Origin: Prosopocoilus inquinatus
Taxonomy: Eukaryota > Arthropoda > Insecta > Coleoptera > Lucanidae
Reading direction: 5' to 3'
Assembly: GCA_036172665.1 (NCBI GenBank)
Contig: CM069874.1
Span: forward strand, 51,814,707-51,878,706
DNA length: 64,000 nt
Shown here: positions 1 to 10,406 of the stretch, piece after piece
How the letters are laid out: every line of letters starts with the position of its first letter
How positions within the stretch are numbered: position 1 is the stretch's first letter
Made by a program: the position numbers and the translations under genes
Notes under the pieces: model-generated
The model's database searches: none
What the model saw: the letters and a program-made list of their open reading frames with translations, nothing else
What the model was told of the DNA's origin: nothing

Positions 1-449
1 AGGTAATAGTGCCAATTTCACACTACAAATCATTTAATAAATTATCAGATCAGTCAAGTCGTCTTTAAAAGTAATCATGACTTTAAATCGAAAGGCGAAA
101 CTAACGATAGGTGTGGTTAATTAACGCACTAGATCATCTCGACTGGCGGAAGTCTCGGGAAATCTCATTGTTTGAGGATTTCGCTTATAAAACTTCCAGT
201 GTAATACCTGAATGATGCAAAATTTTACAAACGTATAGCAATACATATACTGCAGTAGAATCCAATATACATTTATTTAATAAATTTGCTTCGCCATTGT
301 GATGCACAGAAAAGTTTCTGAAAAGATAAAACTTTACGCTTTCATTATTAAATTTCATTTTTTACTTTAAATTATAAGACAAATAATTCCCCGAAATTAT
401 AAGCCTAACCTTGCAAGTGGGAAGCGGTATCAATATCACCATCAGGAGA
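1..449. other. No feature recognised
   Basis: AT-rich sequence with no convincing ORF, inverted repeat or tandem repeat. It lies beyond the 3' end of the neighbouring non-LTR element. Confidence 0.5.
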
Positions 450-2170
450 AAATAATAATAATATATAATTTATTGTGACTGATCTAGCATAAATGTAGAT
501 ATGGACATCGTCAACTTATATATAACACACATAAATTGCAAACAAACAACATATAAATTACAACAAATAATTTTTCACATAGAAAAATCAGATAGGGGAA
601 ACAAGATTGATAAAGAAACATACTCATCGAGTTTAGATAAATTATGATATAAACTCATTGATATGATTAAAGTTTTTTTCTAATAAATAAGTCTTGACTA
701 GAGACTTGTATTTTATAAAATTTGATTCTTTAATATTCGCAGGCAAGGCGTTATAAACTTTAATAACTTTAAAATTCGCTCCTTGAGTAAAGAAAGTAGA
801 CTTATGTTTTGGTATTCTAAAATCGTTGCAGAAACGAGTACACGTAGTGGAGTGGAAATAATTATTTCGATTATACAGGTGTTCGTTTCGCCAACTCTAA
901 GATATATATAAGCAAGCTAGAGGTATAATGTTCAGTTTTCTAAATAGGGGTCTACAAGGAGTATTTACTGGCACTCTACACATTATTCTGACTAACTTTT
1001 TTTGCAATAGAAATATAGATTTAAAGCTGGTGGATGACCCCCAGAATAATAATCCATACCTCAGCCTCGATTCCACGTACGCAAAATAAAATAATTTTAA
1101 GGAATATAATCTGACATTCAGTCTCAAGTTGATCAAAGCGTAATGAGCAGAACATAGTTTGAAACTAAGTTTAGTGCAATGCTGCTCCCAATCGAGTTCA
1201 AAATCTACCACAAGACCTAGGAAGTCAACAGAGTTAGCTGTTGGTACAGACTTACTGTTATGCTTCACATATGTACTATAATCAAGCTTAACCTTACTAA
1301 ATTTGACAAATTTAGTTTTGGAGGTGTTCATACGGAGTTCGTTTTTGGCACACCAGTCGGACATCTGACGTATGATGGTAGTACAGGTCGTCTAGAGAGT
1401 ATTGATGAATTAATTGGCAATAACAGCGTTAGTGTCATCTGCGTATTGTGAGAGTAAACATGGTTCCAAAGATAAAGATAAATCATTTACATAAATCAAG
1501 AAAAGAGTCGGCCCCGATACCGATCCTTGAGGGACTCCGCAGTAAATATATGTTTGGGAGGATAAATGATCACTTACTACGTCTTGATGTTCTGAGGTTA
1601 ACGAAATAATCAGACTACGATTAGAGAGGTAAGAGCGAAAGGTGATTAGCGAAGTACCGCGTGTTCCATAGACTTCCATTTTGGATAATAGAACCGAGTG
1701 ATCTAAAAGATCGAATACCTTGGAGAGGTTGAAAAAAATGCCGGACACGTTAAAATTTTTGTCTAAGTTATCGTAGATGTAAGTTAATGTATTATAAATG
1801 GCGTTTTTAGTGGAAGAATTTGCCGTAAAACCAAACCGTGCTTTATTTAAAATTTAGTGTTTATCTAGATATGAAACTAATCTTGTATTCAAATTTTTTT
1901 CAAAAAGTTTACTGTAAGACGGTAATAGAGAGACTGGACGGTAGTTGTTAATATCGGAACAACTGCCTTTCTCATGGATCGGAATCACTTTAGCACGTTT
2001 CATTTGATTAGGAAAAACACCTTGCGACAAACATTTATTTATTACATCAACAAGCGGGTTGATTATGCAGTCAGAGTATCGATTTAGTAGGGAACAGGGT
2101 ATTCCATCTCTAAAATAAATTTGGCCCTTGAAAATCTTAATGTCGCGGGTTAAGTCTACGAGAAACAGGT
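450..2170 (-). mobile_element. Non-LTR retrotransposon, 5'-truncated (CR1/Jockey type)
   Basis: This is the 3' portion of a LINE on the minus strand. Reading leftward it covers the reverse-transcriptase fingers and palm, the thumb, a C-terminal region and a short AT-rich 3' UTR that ends in an ATT-rich tail near 450-470. No ORF1 and no endonuclease domain are present, so the copy is 5'-truncated, as is usual for target-primed retrotransposition. No clear target-site duplication was found. The CR1/Jockey placement rests on the GVPQGS..GP and YADD blocks and on the C-terminal pattern; the exact clade is uncertain. Confidence 0.85.
660..2170 (-). pseudogene. Reverse transcriptase of the non-LTR element, broken
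   Basis: The product would copy element RNA into DNA at a nicked target. Domains in reading order: a fingers segment with NNYRPVSLLPSYSKLFE (about 1900-1950), the GIFFNLSKVFDLLDHSVLL block (about 1680-1745), GVPQGSVSGPTLFLIYVNDL (about 1480-1540) and the catalytic YADD (about 1434-1445). The C-terminal part at 897-1364 has FLGLVVDFELDWEQHC and ESRLRYGLLFWG, and similarity continues to about 660 past the stop. A TAA interrupts the frame near 1850 and a further break separates the palm from the C-terminal block near 1400. The first Asp of the usual AFD motif is present as VFD. The copy is inactive. Confidence 0.8.
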
Positions 2171-3428
2171 GAAAAACTTAATGTACATTACAGCGTTTTA
2201 TACAGGCATCGGAAACTAAATGAAAACACAGGGCGGACAAACTGCCTCATGTCTAATAATGGTAAAAATTATATGGCATTCCATTGAAAAAAAAATTAGT
2301 TATCGTAATTTAAATATTCTCAAGTTAATTATATTTTTGTGTAGAACTAATGTTGCTGGGATTTTTCTTGGCAGTGTAAGTGAAAAGGCGTTTCAAGATG
2401 AAACTTGTATAAAAAAACCACAAGTTTCTAGCGTCATTTATTCGGAAGATATTTGCAATTGTTTGAGGTACTGCAAGAGCGATAATCTTTTTAAAAAGTT
2501 GAATAACGCGAAAGCGGTATAGATTAGACCCTTTGTATGGTACACAAAGTTACATTCAAATTCAGTTCAGAATCTGAAAATGTAAAAACATGTAAGGTGT
2601 TCCATTTAAAATGACGAAGTGACCTAACGCCCAGGCTAAACGGAACACTCTGTATACGTCAAATTAATTTTAAAATATGCTCCACGTGACATAGTGAAAC
2701 TTTCATTTGAAACAATTTTTCGTAAAATTAATAAGTAGAGAGGTATGAATGAATCCGCCTTAAGTGGGACACCCTGTATACTGTTATAGAGCCTAAAGTA
2801 AGTGTTACTATAAATATCAATAAATTTACCGCAACAGTTTGGTGTACGCAGAAAAAGTTAAAAAGAACGTACCTCTTTGAACACGGCTCCCTCTACACTA
2901 GTGCTGCCAATATAACAAAATATTGTTACGTCAGTTGTACAAAATACAGCCAAATGAAAAAAAATATAGAACCTGTTGTGTAAGCGTTTAGATTCTAAGT
3001 GGAGGCTTTTCATTTTATTTTGAAGTTTTGTTGCTTGTCGCCCCATTGTTTTTATTCTCCCCATTTGACGGTACTTATTCGCTAAGTTAAATTGAATTGA
3101 AAGACAAAAATAATTAATAAAAAGAAGAATTAAGTAAGAACGATTAAAATAAGGTAAATAATACTATTAATATCTTTTTTTAAAAGACTAACTAGCTAAC
3201 AACCTAGAAAGAAAAGAATTAACGAAATAAAAACAGAGAAAAAAAAACAATTCTAAAATAGAACCAAATTTAAACATGCAAAAGAAATGAATAATAGGTG
3301 CAAATGAAACAAATTAGGAGCTTTTAAAATAAAAGTAAAATAATACGACTCATTCGTTTAGTGTGATGTCGTTATCAGATTGTTCAAAGGCAAGTGTAAT
3401 TTTTCAAATATTATTTCTGTAAAATGTC
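2171..3428. repeat. Intergenic DNA with worn TIR-type ends
   Basis: The stretch 2590-2780 holds AGGTGTTCCATTTAAA, an end-like CGGAACACTCTGTATA, and GGGACACCCTGTATA at 2764-2778. These look like the ends of TA-target Tc1/mariner-type MITEs, but no matched pair with duplications can be drawn. A 100-codon ORF at 2220-2522 has no recognisable motif and is probably chance. From 3070 to 3400 the DNA is A-rich and featureless. Confidence 0.35.
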
Positions 3429-5983
3429 ACTTGAGGCGTGTGGAATCAAAAGCGGACATGTCACACTAATATAATTTTGAGAAAAACGCATAAAACTGCC
3501 ATATATATTTGAAACGATAAAACCCTTTTTTTTAAAAACGGTAGCCTATTAAAGAACCTTGGCTTGCAATAAGTACGCATCTTTTTTAAAATAGCTTCAA
3601 TGCTTTAATCGATATTTAAATGTTAATGTTTCACACGGCCGCATTTGCAGCGAAACTCTGGACTTGTCCGGTAATGAAACTTAAATGGATTTTTTTACGT
3701 ATTACTAGTAGTAGAGGTAAGTTAAATTGCGAAAACTTTTATTGAAAGTACGTATATTATAATAATGAAGAAAGTTCTTCCAAAAAGTCACAGCTTGGCC
3801 CAGTTTCATCTTCACCTGGAATTATTGCATCTTCTTGTACAGTATTGCCGTTGATTACACCATTGTAAAAAGCCAAATTTGGTAAATTTTGCCAATCCTT
3901 TCCAAAATGAATGGTAAGTAAAGATTCCACGTCTTGTTTCTCTTACAGGAATCCCAACTTGTAGTTCCAGTGGAGCTATATCGGAAACTTTTCTTCCTCT
4001 TTTCATTACAGACAGGGAATTCGACGTTGAATTTCGATAATTTAGTTCTCCGGCTACGAGAATAAGGTTTCTAGGCGTTCGTTTGAGGCTAAGACGCTTA
4101 ATTTGGGAGATTTTGAAATGTAGAGAGCCGGGAGGTTTTAAATTCTTTTCTGTTTCTTTCTTCAAATTTTGAACGATCCAGTCTTTTCTAACAAGGAACA
4201 ATGTTGCCTCTTCTTCAAAAATACGATGGTATTCTACAGGCAAAATGATGGTGTCCTTTCTTCTAAGTTCCTTCTCTGTAACACCAAAAACTCTATCGGG
4301 TGGTAGATATGAATGGTCTGTAACCGGAAATATAATTTGAAGTTCCTTGATATGTCGAGGTGCTTTTTGTAGCCATTTAATAGTCATAGTTAAGAGGGTG
4401 CAATTTTTGTTTTGACCGGGACATCCGTCTGATACCAGACGTATTGTACGAGTTGCACCCATTGTTGGCTGATTGCTTTTCGGGCAGTGGTATACCGCGG
4501 AGGCAATTTCATTAGACTCTTTACATCTCTCGTGTTCTAACCATGAGTAAGCAAACGCGCTATTATTATTCAAGGAACATTTTGATGAACCCTTAACGAT
4601 TGTAAAATTATAACAGTAAAGCTGACGAGTATAATATGCTTTCTTTGTCACCTTGGGCAATACCAGATTCTTTTCACAGTCATACGAAAACGTCATCAGT
4701 CCATCTCGCTTTTCTTTAAGGAGATCAAAAAAAGCCTTGGCACGCATCGTACGGACCGCTTTTTCAGTTTGTAGTATTTTCTTCTTTTCGGCATCCCTTT
4801 CTACTTTGATTTTTTCCTTAAATTCGATGCAAGTAGAACATGCATCTGTTTTAAGAGACCCAAATCCGACGTTAAAATATGTGGTAAAAACATGGTGAAA
4901 ATAGCTAAATTTTACTTGTTTATCTGCATCGACTTTTTCACTGTACATTTTGTATAATTTAGTAATGTTTCATTCAGTAGAAAAGTATTGTCTTACAGAT
5001 TTGCCTCTGCAATAATGAGATTCATCAGCTTTTAAAGATTTTATGAAACTTTTTACTGCTATCAGTTTATCGGCATACAATTTCGATTTCCTGTTACCTC
5101 CTCTTTTTTCCGTTAAGTCTCCACTCAGTTCATAGCGGTTCATAACTCCATTTACACGATGTTTGGTGATGCCCAATATTCTACAAAACGCAGCTCTGCA
5201 AACTCTTACTTGTACACGATCTTGTTGTTGAACAAAATAGATGGTAGTTTTTGATTTGGGTTTGGTATCATCTCTGGGACGCTTACGACTTGGTGCATAG
5301 CTTACGCAAAAACAGCTAATAAACTGATCGTGCCTGACCTTAATCGAGTCCTTGTAAAATTCCCCATGACATGCATTCACATCTTGCATGGTAAGCGTAG
5401 CACATTTCAGTTTCTTGAATGAATGTCCACAGTCCGGATATTTAATGGCAATGCTTGGTAAATATCTAGTCATAAATAAGGAAATAGTGGTAAGGTAGTA
5501 AGGTTACAATGATCGATTTTATGTACCTTGCGGTTTTTGCAATTGTTCTCTTCCAACTGCTTTTCTATACTTTCTTTTTCCTTCCAGAACCCCATGCCAC
5601 TTCCTTCACAAACGATTCGTTATTTTCCATGAAAGTAAACTATTAAAACATAAATCCACAAGCGAGACCACGATGGCTGTGACGATGTGTTCGCAATGTT
5701 CGTATCACACGTAGTAGATGTTAGCACTGCTATCAGTTACCTGGTTCGATAATCTGATTGGCTAGCATGGACAAGTCCGGTTTTGCCACAAAAGCGCTGT
5801 GGACTTGCCTGATTTTGAAACCAAATCTGATATTCGAATATAGTTTTAACACGGAAAGGTACACTTTTGCAACCGAACAGTCTACTACTTGGTAGCGATT
5901 CTACGGGAGAGTATAACGTACATCCTGATTTTATTTGGCCAAAAAATGTGACATGTCCGCTTTTGATTCTACACGCCTCACTT
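3429..5983 (-). mobile_element. Complete DNA transposon with 4-bp TSD, Sola-like
   Basis: The ends are directly visible: GAGGCGTGTGGAATCAAAAG at 3433 and its inverted copy ending CACGCCTC at 5979, with a TIR of about 33 bp that also contains GCGGACATGTCAC. The element is flanked by the direct repeat ACTT at 3429-3432 and 5980-5983. Four-base target duplications are characteristic of the Sola superfamily (established knowledge), and the encoded protein has the expected style of motifs. Subterminal GGACTTGTCCGG-like palindromes occur near 3660 and 5770. Length without duplications is 2547 bp. Family assignment is from memory and needs a search. Confidence 0.75.
3757..5473 (-). pseudogene. Sola-like transposase, disabled by one stop and one frameshift
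   Basis: The reading frame starts with ATG at 5473 and runs leftward. Recognisable blocks are a Cys-containing N-terminal part, an HTH-like stretch (CRILGITKHRVNGVMNRYE), a CSTCIEFKEKI Cys pair, the acidic motif SDGCPGQNKN and DHSYLPPDRVFG, which are typical of a putative transposase family of metazoan DNA elements. A TGA at 4970-4972 interrupts the frame; the same frame continues beyond it. Near 3945-3960 the protein shifts frame: the other frame then reads EKQDVESLLTIHFGKDW and ends at TAA 3757-3759, giving a more natural C-terminus than the one at 3812. Without those lesions it would be roughly 550-570 residues. Both lesions are seen directly; the catalytic role is inferred. Confidence 0.7.
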
Positions 5984-8900
5984 AGAAGCGAACGTTCTAA
6001 ATAAAAATGACATGGATGTTGAAGTAAATATTTATAATCTTAGTTGTGAACCTTCAAAAATTTTTTTAAGTGAAAAGAAAACCAAACATAAAATTAGGCG
6101 GTATTATTCGGTATTTCTAACGTAAACATTAACTATAGAATTCCTTCATTAACGCCAAAAGTTTTCTACAACCTAAAATCGCAGGTTACGAAAAGGAAAA
6201 CTCGTGCACTGCCAAACACTGTTTGCTACTCTTGTGATGAAAAAGTCAAATCTTTTTGATTCAATGAAAGCAAATACAGAAAGCATATAGTGTGCGCAAA
6301 GGCACCGTTACGTTATAAATACGTCGTTACAAATTAGAAACGGTAAATATTTCAAAACGGAAGGGAAAGGAATAAAATTTGTAAAATATATTCGTAAACC
6401 TACACCTACAAGCAGCAATTGCATCTTCTAATTTTATAATGATTGCATTTATAACGTAAAGACGTGTTTGCTAAAATTCTGTAATCGAATATCATTACGG
6501 AATGTTAATTAACGGTAAGATATAGCAGATATATATATATATATAGATACTTATAATGAAAATATAGACTGAAAACAGAGCAGGTGGTGAATTTAAACGT
6601 GAGTAATTAATATCAACATTATCAAGATGGAGTATGATAAAATTAATAATAATAATAAACAAAGTAGAAAGAGAATATAAACAACAACGATCTCGTTTCC
6701 GTATGAAATAAACTTGTACGATGTAGGAAGTGGTGAAAGAAATTAAAGGAACAACTGAAATATTGAATAAAACTGTAGAAACACACATCGAGAAATGAAA
6801 AGGTTAACTCTAATCAAAGGCCAAAAACTAGAATAGAGTAAAAAATAAAATCAAATTGATACAGGGGAGTCCCGTACCGTTATATCACTATTCCACTTAC
6901 GTAACAAACATTTTAAATTATGTAAAATACACCTACACAGTATCGTTCCAAAGCAACCAACATTTTCAGAATAATAATAAGATATTTAATGTTTAATTTT
7001 TGTAGACCTAAAAAGTTTAAAGTGATATTTGTGGAACCATAAGAAATTACCAAATCTTTCTTATCTTTCTTTTCATTATCTTCTCTATTATGATCGTCCT
7101 AACCATGGTAACCAAAAGAAAAATTAAACGCAGCTATATTTAGGAGCGGCTAAGCATTGCTTCGCGTGCCGGGTTTGGATCTCTGCTAGGTTTTTGTCTT
7201 GGATTCTCGAAGATAATTTTTGAAGAAAATAAACACTCCTTAAGTACTTTACATGTAGTCTATAATCTATTTCCCAATAGTAATAGATATTTTATAACTG
7301 TAATTCCCTTAGTGTACAGACATTATTTAAAACAACAGAAAATTAAATGCGATGTTACAAGTCACCATGAATTGGTAACTAATTTTCTTTTAGAAAATAA
7401 AATAATACAAACTTACAATTTCTATAGTAACAGATAGCGTAACGAAATTAGGTTTTACTTAATTCTTGTCCGTAAAAATTTATTTCAATTTCTTACATCA
7501 TAAACAAAAACAAGACCGTTTTCTTCTTAAGACTGTGAAAAACAAAAACGAAAGATGTCGATTGCAGGATTAACTTCGTCTTATTTTTTATAAAAAAGAT
7601 AAAAAAATAAAATAAAGAAAACAATCGCCCTTTATGAAAAGGTGAAAAACAAAATCAGAGGTATGAGTATTACATTGAATTTATACTTCTTTTGACAGAA
7701 AATGACGGAAAACAAAAACAGGCCATCAAAACAAACAAACACTGGGATTTACGACTTTTTACATAATATCTTTTTAGAAAAATTAAAAACGGTCAATTGT
7801 TTCATATTTACTTTAAATTTTTATAAATAATACTTCTATTATTTTTACGTTACTATTTTTTTAATCAAACTTTTCATGAAAATACACCATGACTAGTATT
7901 ATTTTTTTCACATAAAACACTTAGCGGGTATTTTGACTTAAAAAAAATGTAAAATTATAAAAACTTTTTTATTAAAATATCAAAATCACGAAGATGAGTC
8001 ACGCATTTATTCATATGCTATATGCATATGATACTATGTTTATTTTCAATAAAAAATAATAAAATTTTATTGCCAGAAATTAGGGGCTATTCTGCATCGA
8101 GTATGTTAAATTTAAAGGTGGGTTGTTATTGTTACAACCGTGACGCGCAAACAGATCTATTTTTAGCATCAGTCACGCCACCTTGCGTCGCAGAACGTTA
8201 CCGAAGCTATGTGGTCATTCTAGTAAGTTCGAGCAAAAGAGGGCTGTGCTATAAAAGCCGCCAGGAGTTTAGCCAATAGCAAGTGAAGGGTTCATATCTT
8301 GAATAAATAGAAAGTACATTTTGTAAAAGTGTTATTTGATAGACAAGCTCATTACTATTGTGTTGTTAATTGCGTAAAGCGACAGCTTGTAATTAAAGTG
8401 TTCTGAAATTTAACGACTTATAATTTGTGAACTAAAAAATTGTTAACATTATGGTAAGAACCAGTCCCAACACTTTCATTGGTTGTTACCTTAGCAACAG
8501 ATCTTTAAATTTAACAAATTTTGTTGCAAATCGTTCTTGATTCCACTGAATCCCAACGAACAGTCCTTGATGTTCAGATCTTCACGCTTTACCCCTTGGT
8601 TATAAAAGAATTCGTTTAGAATTGACTTAACATATTTTTTTAGTTAGTAATTTGGTTTCAATTTAGGTCCGTCATTTTTATTGTTTTGTTCACTTGGGAT
8701 TTCTTGTGTTAAGATATACGAATGTAAGAAAATAAACAAAACTTCCAAAAAGTGGGAACATTCAATTCAAAAGAAGTATTTTCTGTAAAGTTCTTCAAAT
8801 TTTTATTTTCAGTTTTGTTTTTTTTTCATTACATTAGAATTTTTCAAGCGAAATAACCTGTTTAACTCATTAAAACTGAATTATTTTTGAACTAACGAAA

Positions 8901-9546
8901 GTGACATTATGCGCCTCTAGTGGAGAATAATATAAGTTATGTGGCTTGCGAAGCTCTGTTTAACCGTTCCTTCTATATTTCCATCACACTAATCAAATTT
9001 ACTAAAATGAAAAAATAAATAAATAAATAAATTACTACCGTTTACTTGAACTTAAAAAAATAAAACGTTGAAATCCCTTAATTACGACTGTTTATGAAAT
9101 GTTGTATTTTTGTGCAAAAATAAAACGTTATTCCTCTTACCCGGTGAGTCTAAACTTGCGTGAGTCACTTAATGTTTTGCAAAATAAATCAAATGTAAAT
9201 AGAAAGTCGGTTTCGTTTACTCACTCTAGAATTATCGTGGAGATTCATAAACATATTTTCAACGGTTCGATTACTTTACCGGTTAAAAAAGAATTAGATT
9301 AGATCGAAAAAATTCAAATTTTTCAACGTGAGATATCGATTCAGTCTTCAGATAATAATTATTTTCAAGGCAAGATTATTAATAACGTAGGCATCAAAAT
9401 ATATAATAATTAATCTCTCTAAAGCACCGAAGCTCTTATTTTCTAATTTAAAAGTTAGTTTCATTTGAAAGATAAATAAATTATCTAATTGTAGTTCCAT
9501 TTTTTTAATCGCACAAAAATTCTTAAAGATTAACTTCATTTATATA
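5984..9546. other. AT-rich intergenic DNA, no gene recognised
   Basis: About 3.5 kb of low-complexity AT-rich sequence. It contains an (AT)n microsatellite at about 6528-6545, a short ATAA run near 9013-9032 and a TATA-type promoter candidate at 8250. ORFs at 6495-6788 and 8022-8279 have no domain pattern and are not called as genes. Confidence 0.5.
8250..8453 (+). promoter_or_regulatory. Candidate core promoter plus 5' exon ending ATG|GTAAGA
   Basis: TATAAAAG lies at 8250-8257 in a locally GC-richer context. About 200 bases downstream, near 8451, the sequence AACATTATGGTAAGAACC puts an ATG directly before a consensus splice donor. Many arthropod genes start this way, but so do some retroelement leaders. 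There is no good insect initiator at +28 to +30, and no downstream exon was recognised. Weak evidence. Confidence 0.2.
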
Positions 9547-9627
9547 CAGGATGATTCAGAATAAGCGTCCGACCTGTTAACCACAGATAGTCCTTGTAAA
9601 ACAATGCAAATAACTGTAAACTTTGGA

Positions 9628-9641
9628 GGGGGGGGGGGGGT
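9628..9641. repeat. Poly-G tract
   Basis: An uninterrupted run of about 13-14 G inside family A copy 1. The homologous site in the other copy (near 49470, opposite strand) has only a short C run, so the tract expanded in this copy. Confidence 0.8.
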
Positions 9642-10111
9642 CTAACTTGTGTAGTTTTTTAAATAGAATGGATTTACATGTAAACTGGTTGGTGGTTACT
9701 GGAATAGCTGAATGCGTCACCACAGCAATAGACTTACGAGGGAAAAAATACAAAACACGAACAATTAACCTCGAACTGAAACCGTAAAACGATGTGTTTA
9801 CGACTCTCTGAGGAATGATTGTATAAAACAAAATGAACTTGATTTTTTGATTTTGAAGTCGTGTTCGTGTTAACAATGTATCAATTCACAGAAATTTAGT
9901 GAAATTCGTGCATTTTAAGATTACTTGTCCTGTGATGAATTGAATGATGTACTCTTAACGCCAGCCGCGGCCCTTTAAGGATTTTCTTAATTGAACGTAT
10001 GTATTACCACAGTGTTTTACCTATTTGCAATTCCTTCATGTGCGAGATAATTACTAGAATTAAAGAGAAGCGAATCATGTTTAATCAAACATTACAAATG
10101 ACAAATTCAGT

Positions 10112-10306
10112 TTATGAGGACTCCAGTTGAGAAAATTGCGTTTTTGCTGGAGAGAAAGATATTACTGCCCGGCGTACGTGATTCATTAGTCTGACATTCA
10201 CAGAGAACTTTTCAACGCTCTTGTGTGGTAGCATACTTGGCACACAGAGTGGCTCGTGCAAAGAAGAAAAATTTTGCGCTTCAAGTATGCGAGTCAAAAC
10301 GTGCAT
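10112..10306 (-). other. Internal ORF shared by family A elements, unknown
   Basis: A 64-codon frame whose predicted peptide aligns with that at 48788-49078 (shared blocks FSSLHE, CVPSMLPHKSV and MNHVRRAV). The similarity may only reflect DNA homology between two copies of a nonautonomous element. It does not resemble a known transposase segment to me. It could be a relic of the coding region of the parent element. Confidence 0.25.
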
Positions 10307-10406
10307 CCAGAAGTAATTACAGTTTTTATTAAATTATGTCTCGGAAATTGCATGGCCTTAGTAAATACGCTCCTAACGGGTTGGACACTTATTATGAATC
10401 ACGATG

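Larger units (their letters stand above)
9547..10406 (-). mobile_element. TA-target nonautonomous DNA transposon, family A copy 1
   Basis: The left end CAGGATGATTCAGAATAAGC and the right end (reverse complement CATCGTGATTCATAATAAGT) form a TIR of about 25 bp, with TA on both sides (9545-9546 and 10407-10408). The length is 860 bp. It is an inverted relative of 48372-49544: both share the block next to one end (GTTAACCACAGATAGTC), a poly-G/C-prone tract and an internal region. No recognisable transposase is encoded. An internal ORF at 10112-10306 is matched by an ORF in the other copy. Confidence 0.75.

Noticed and set aside
6495..6788. 97-codon ORF rich in Ile/Tyr
   Set aside because: It is a translation of an (AT)n microsatellite and AT-rich DNA; no domain pattern.
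8022..8279. 85-codon ORF ending near the TATA box
   Set aside because: No recognisable motif, and it would run through the candidate promoter. Kept only as unassigned sequence.
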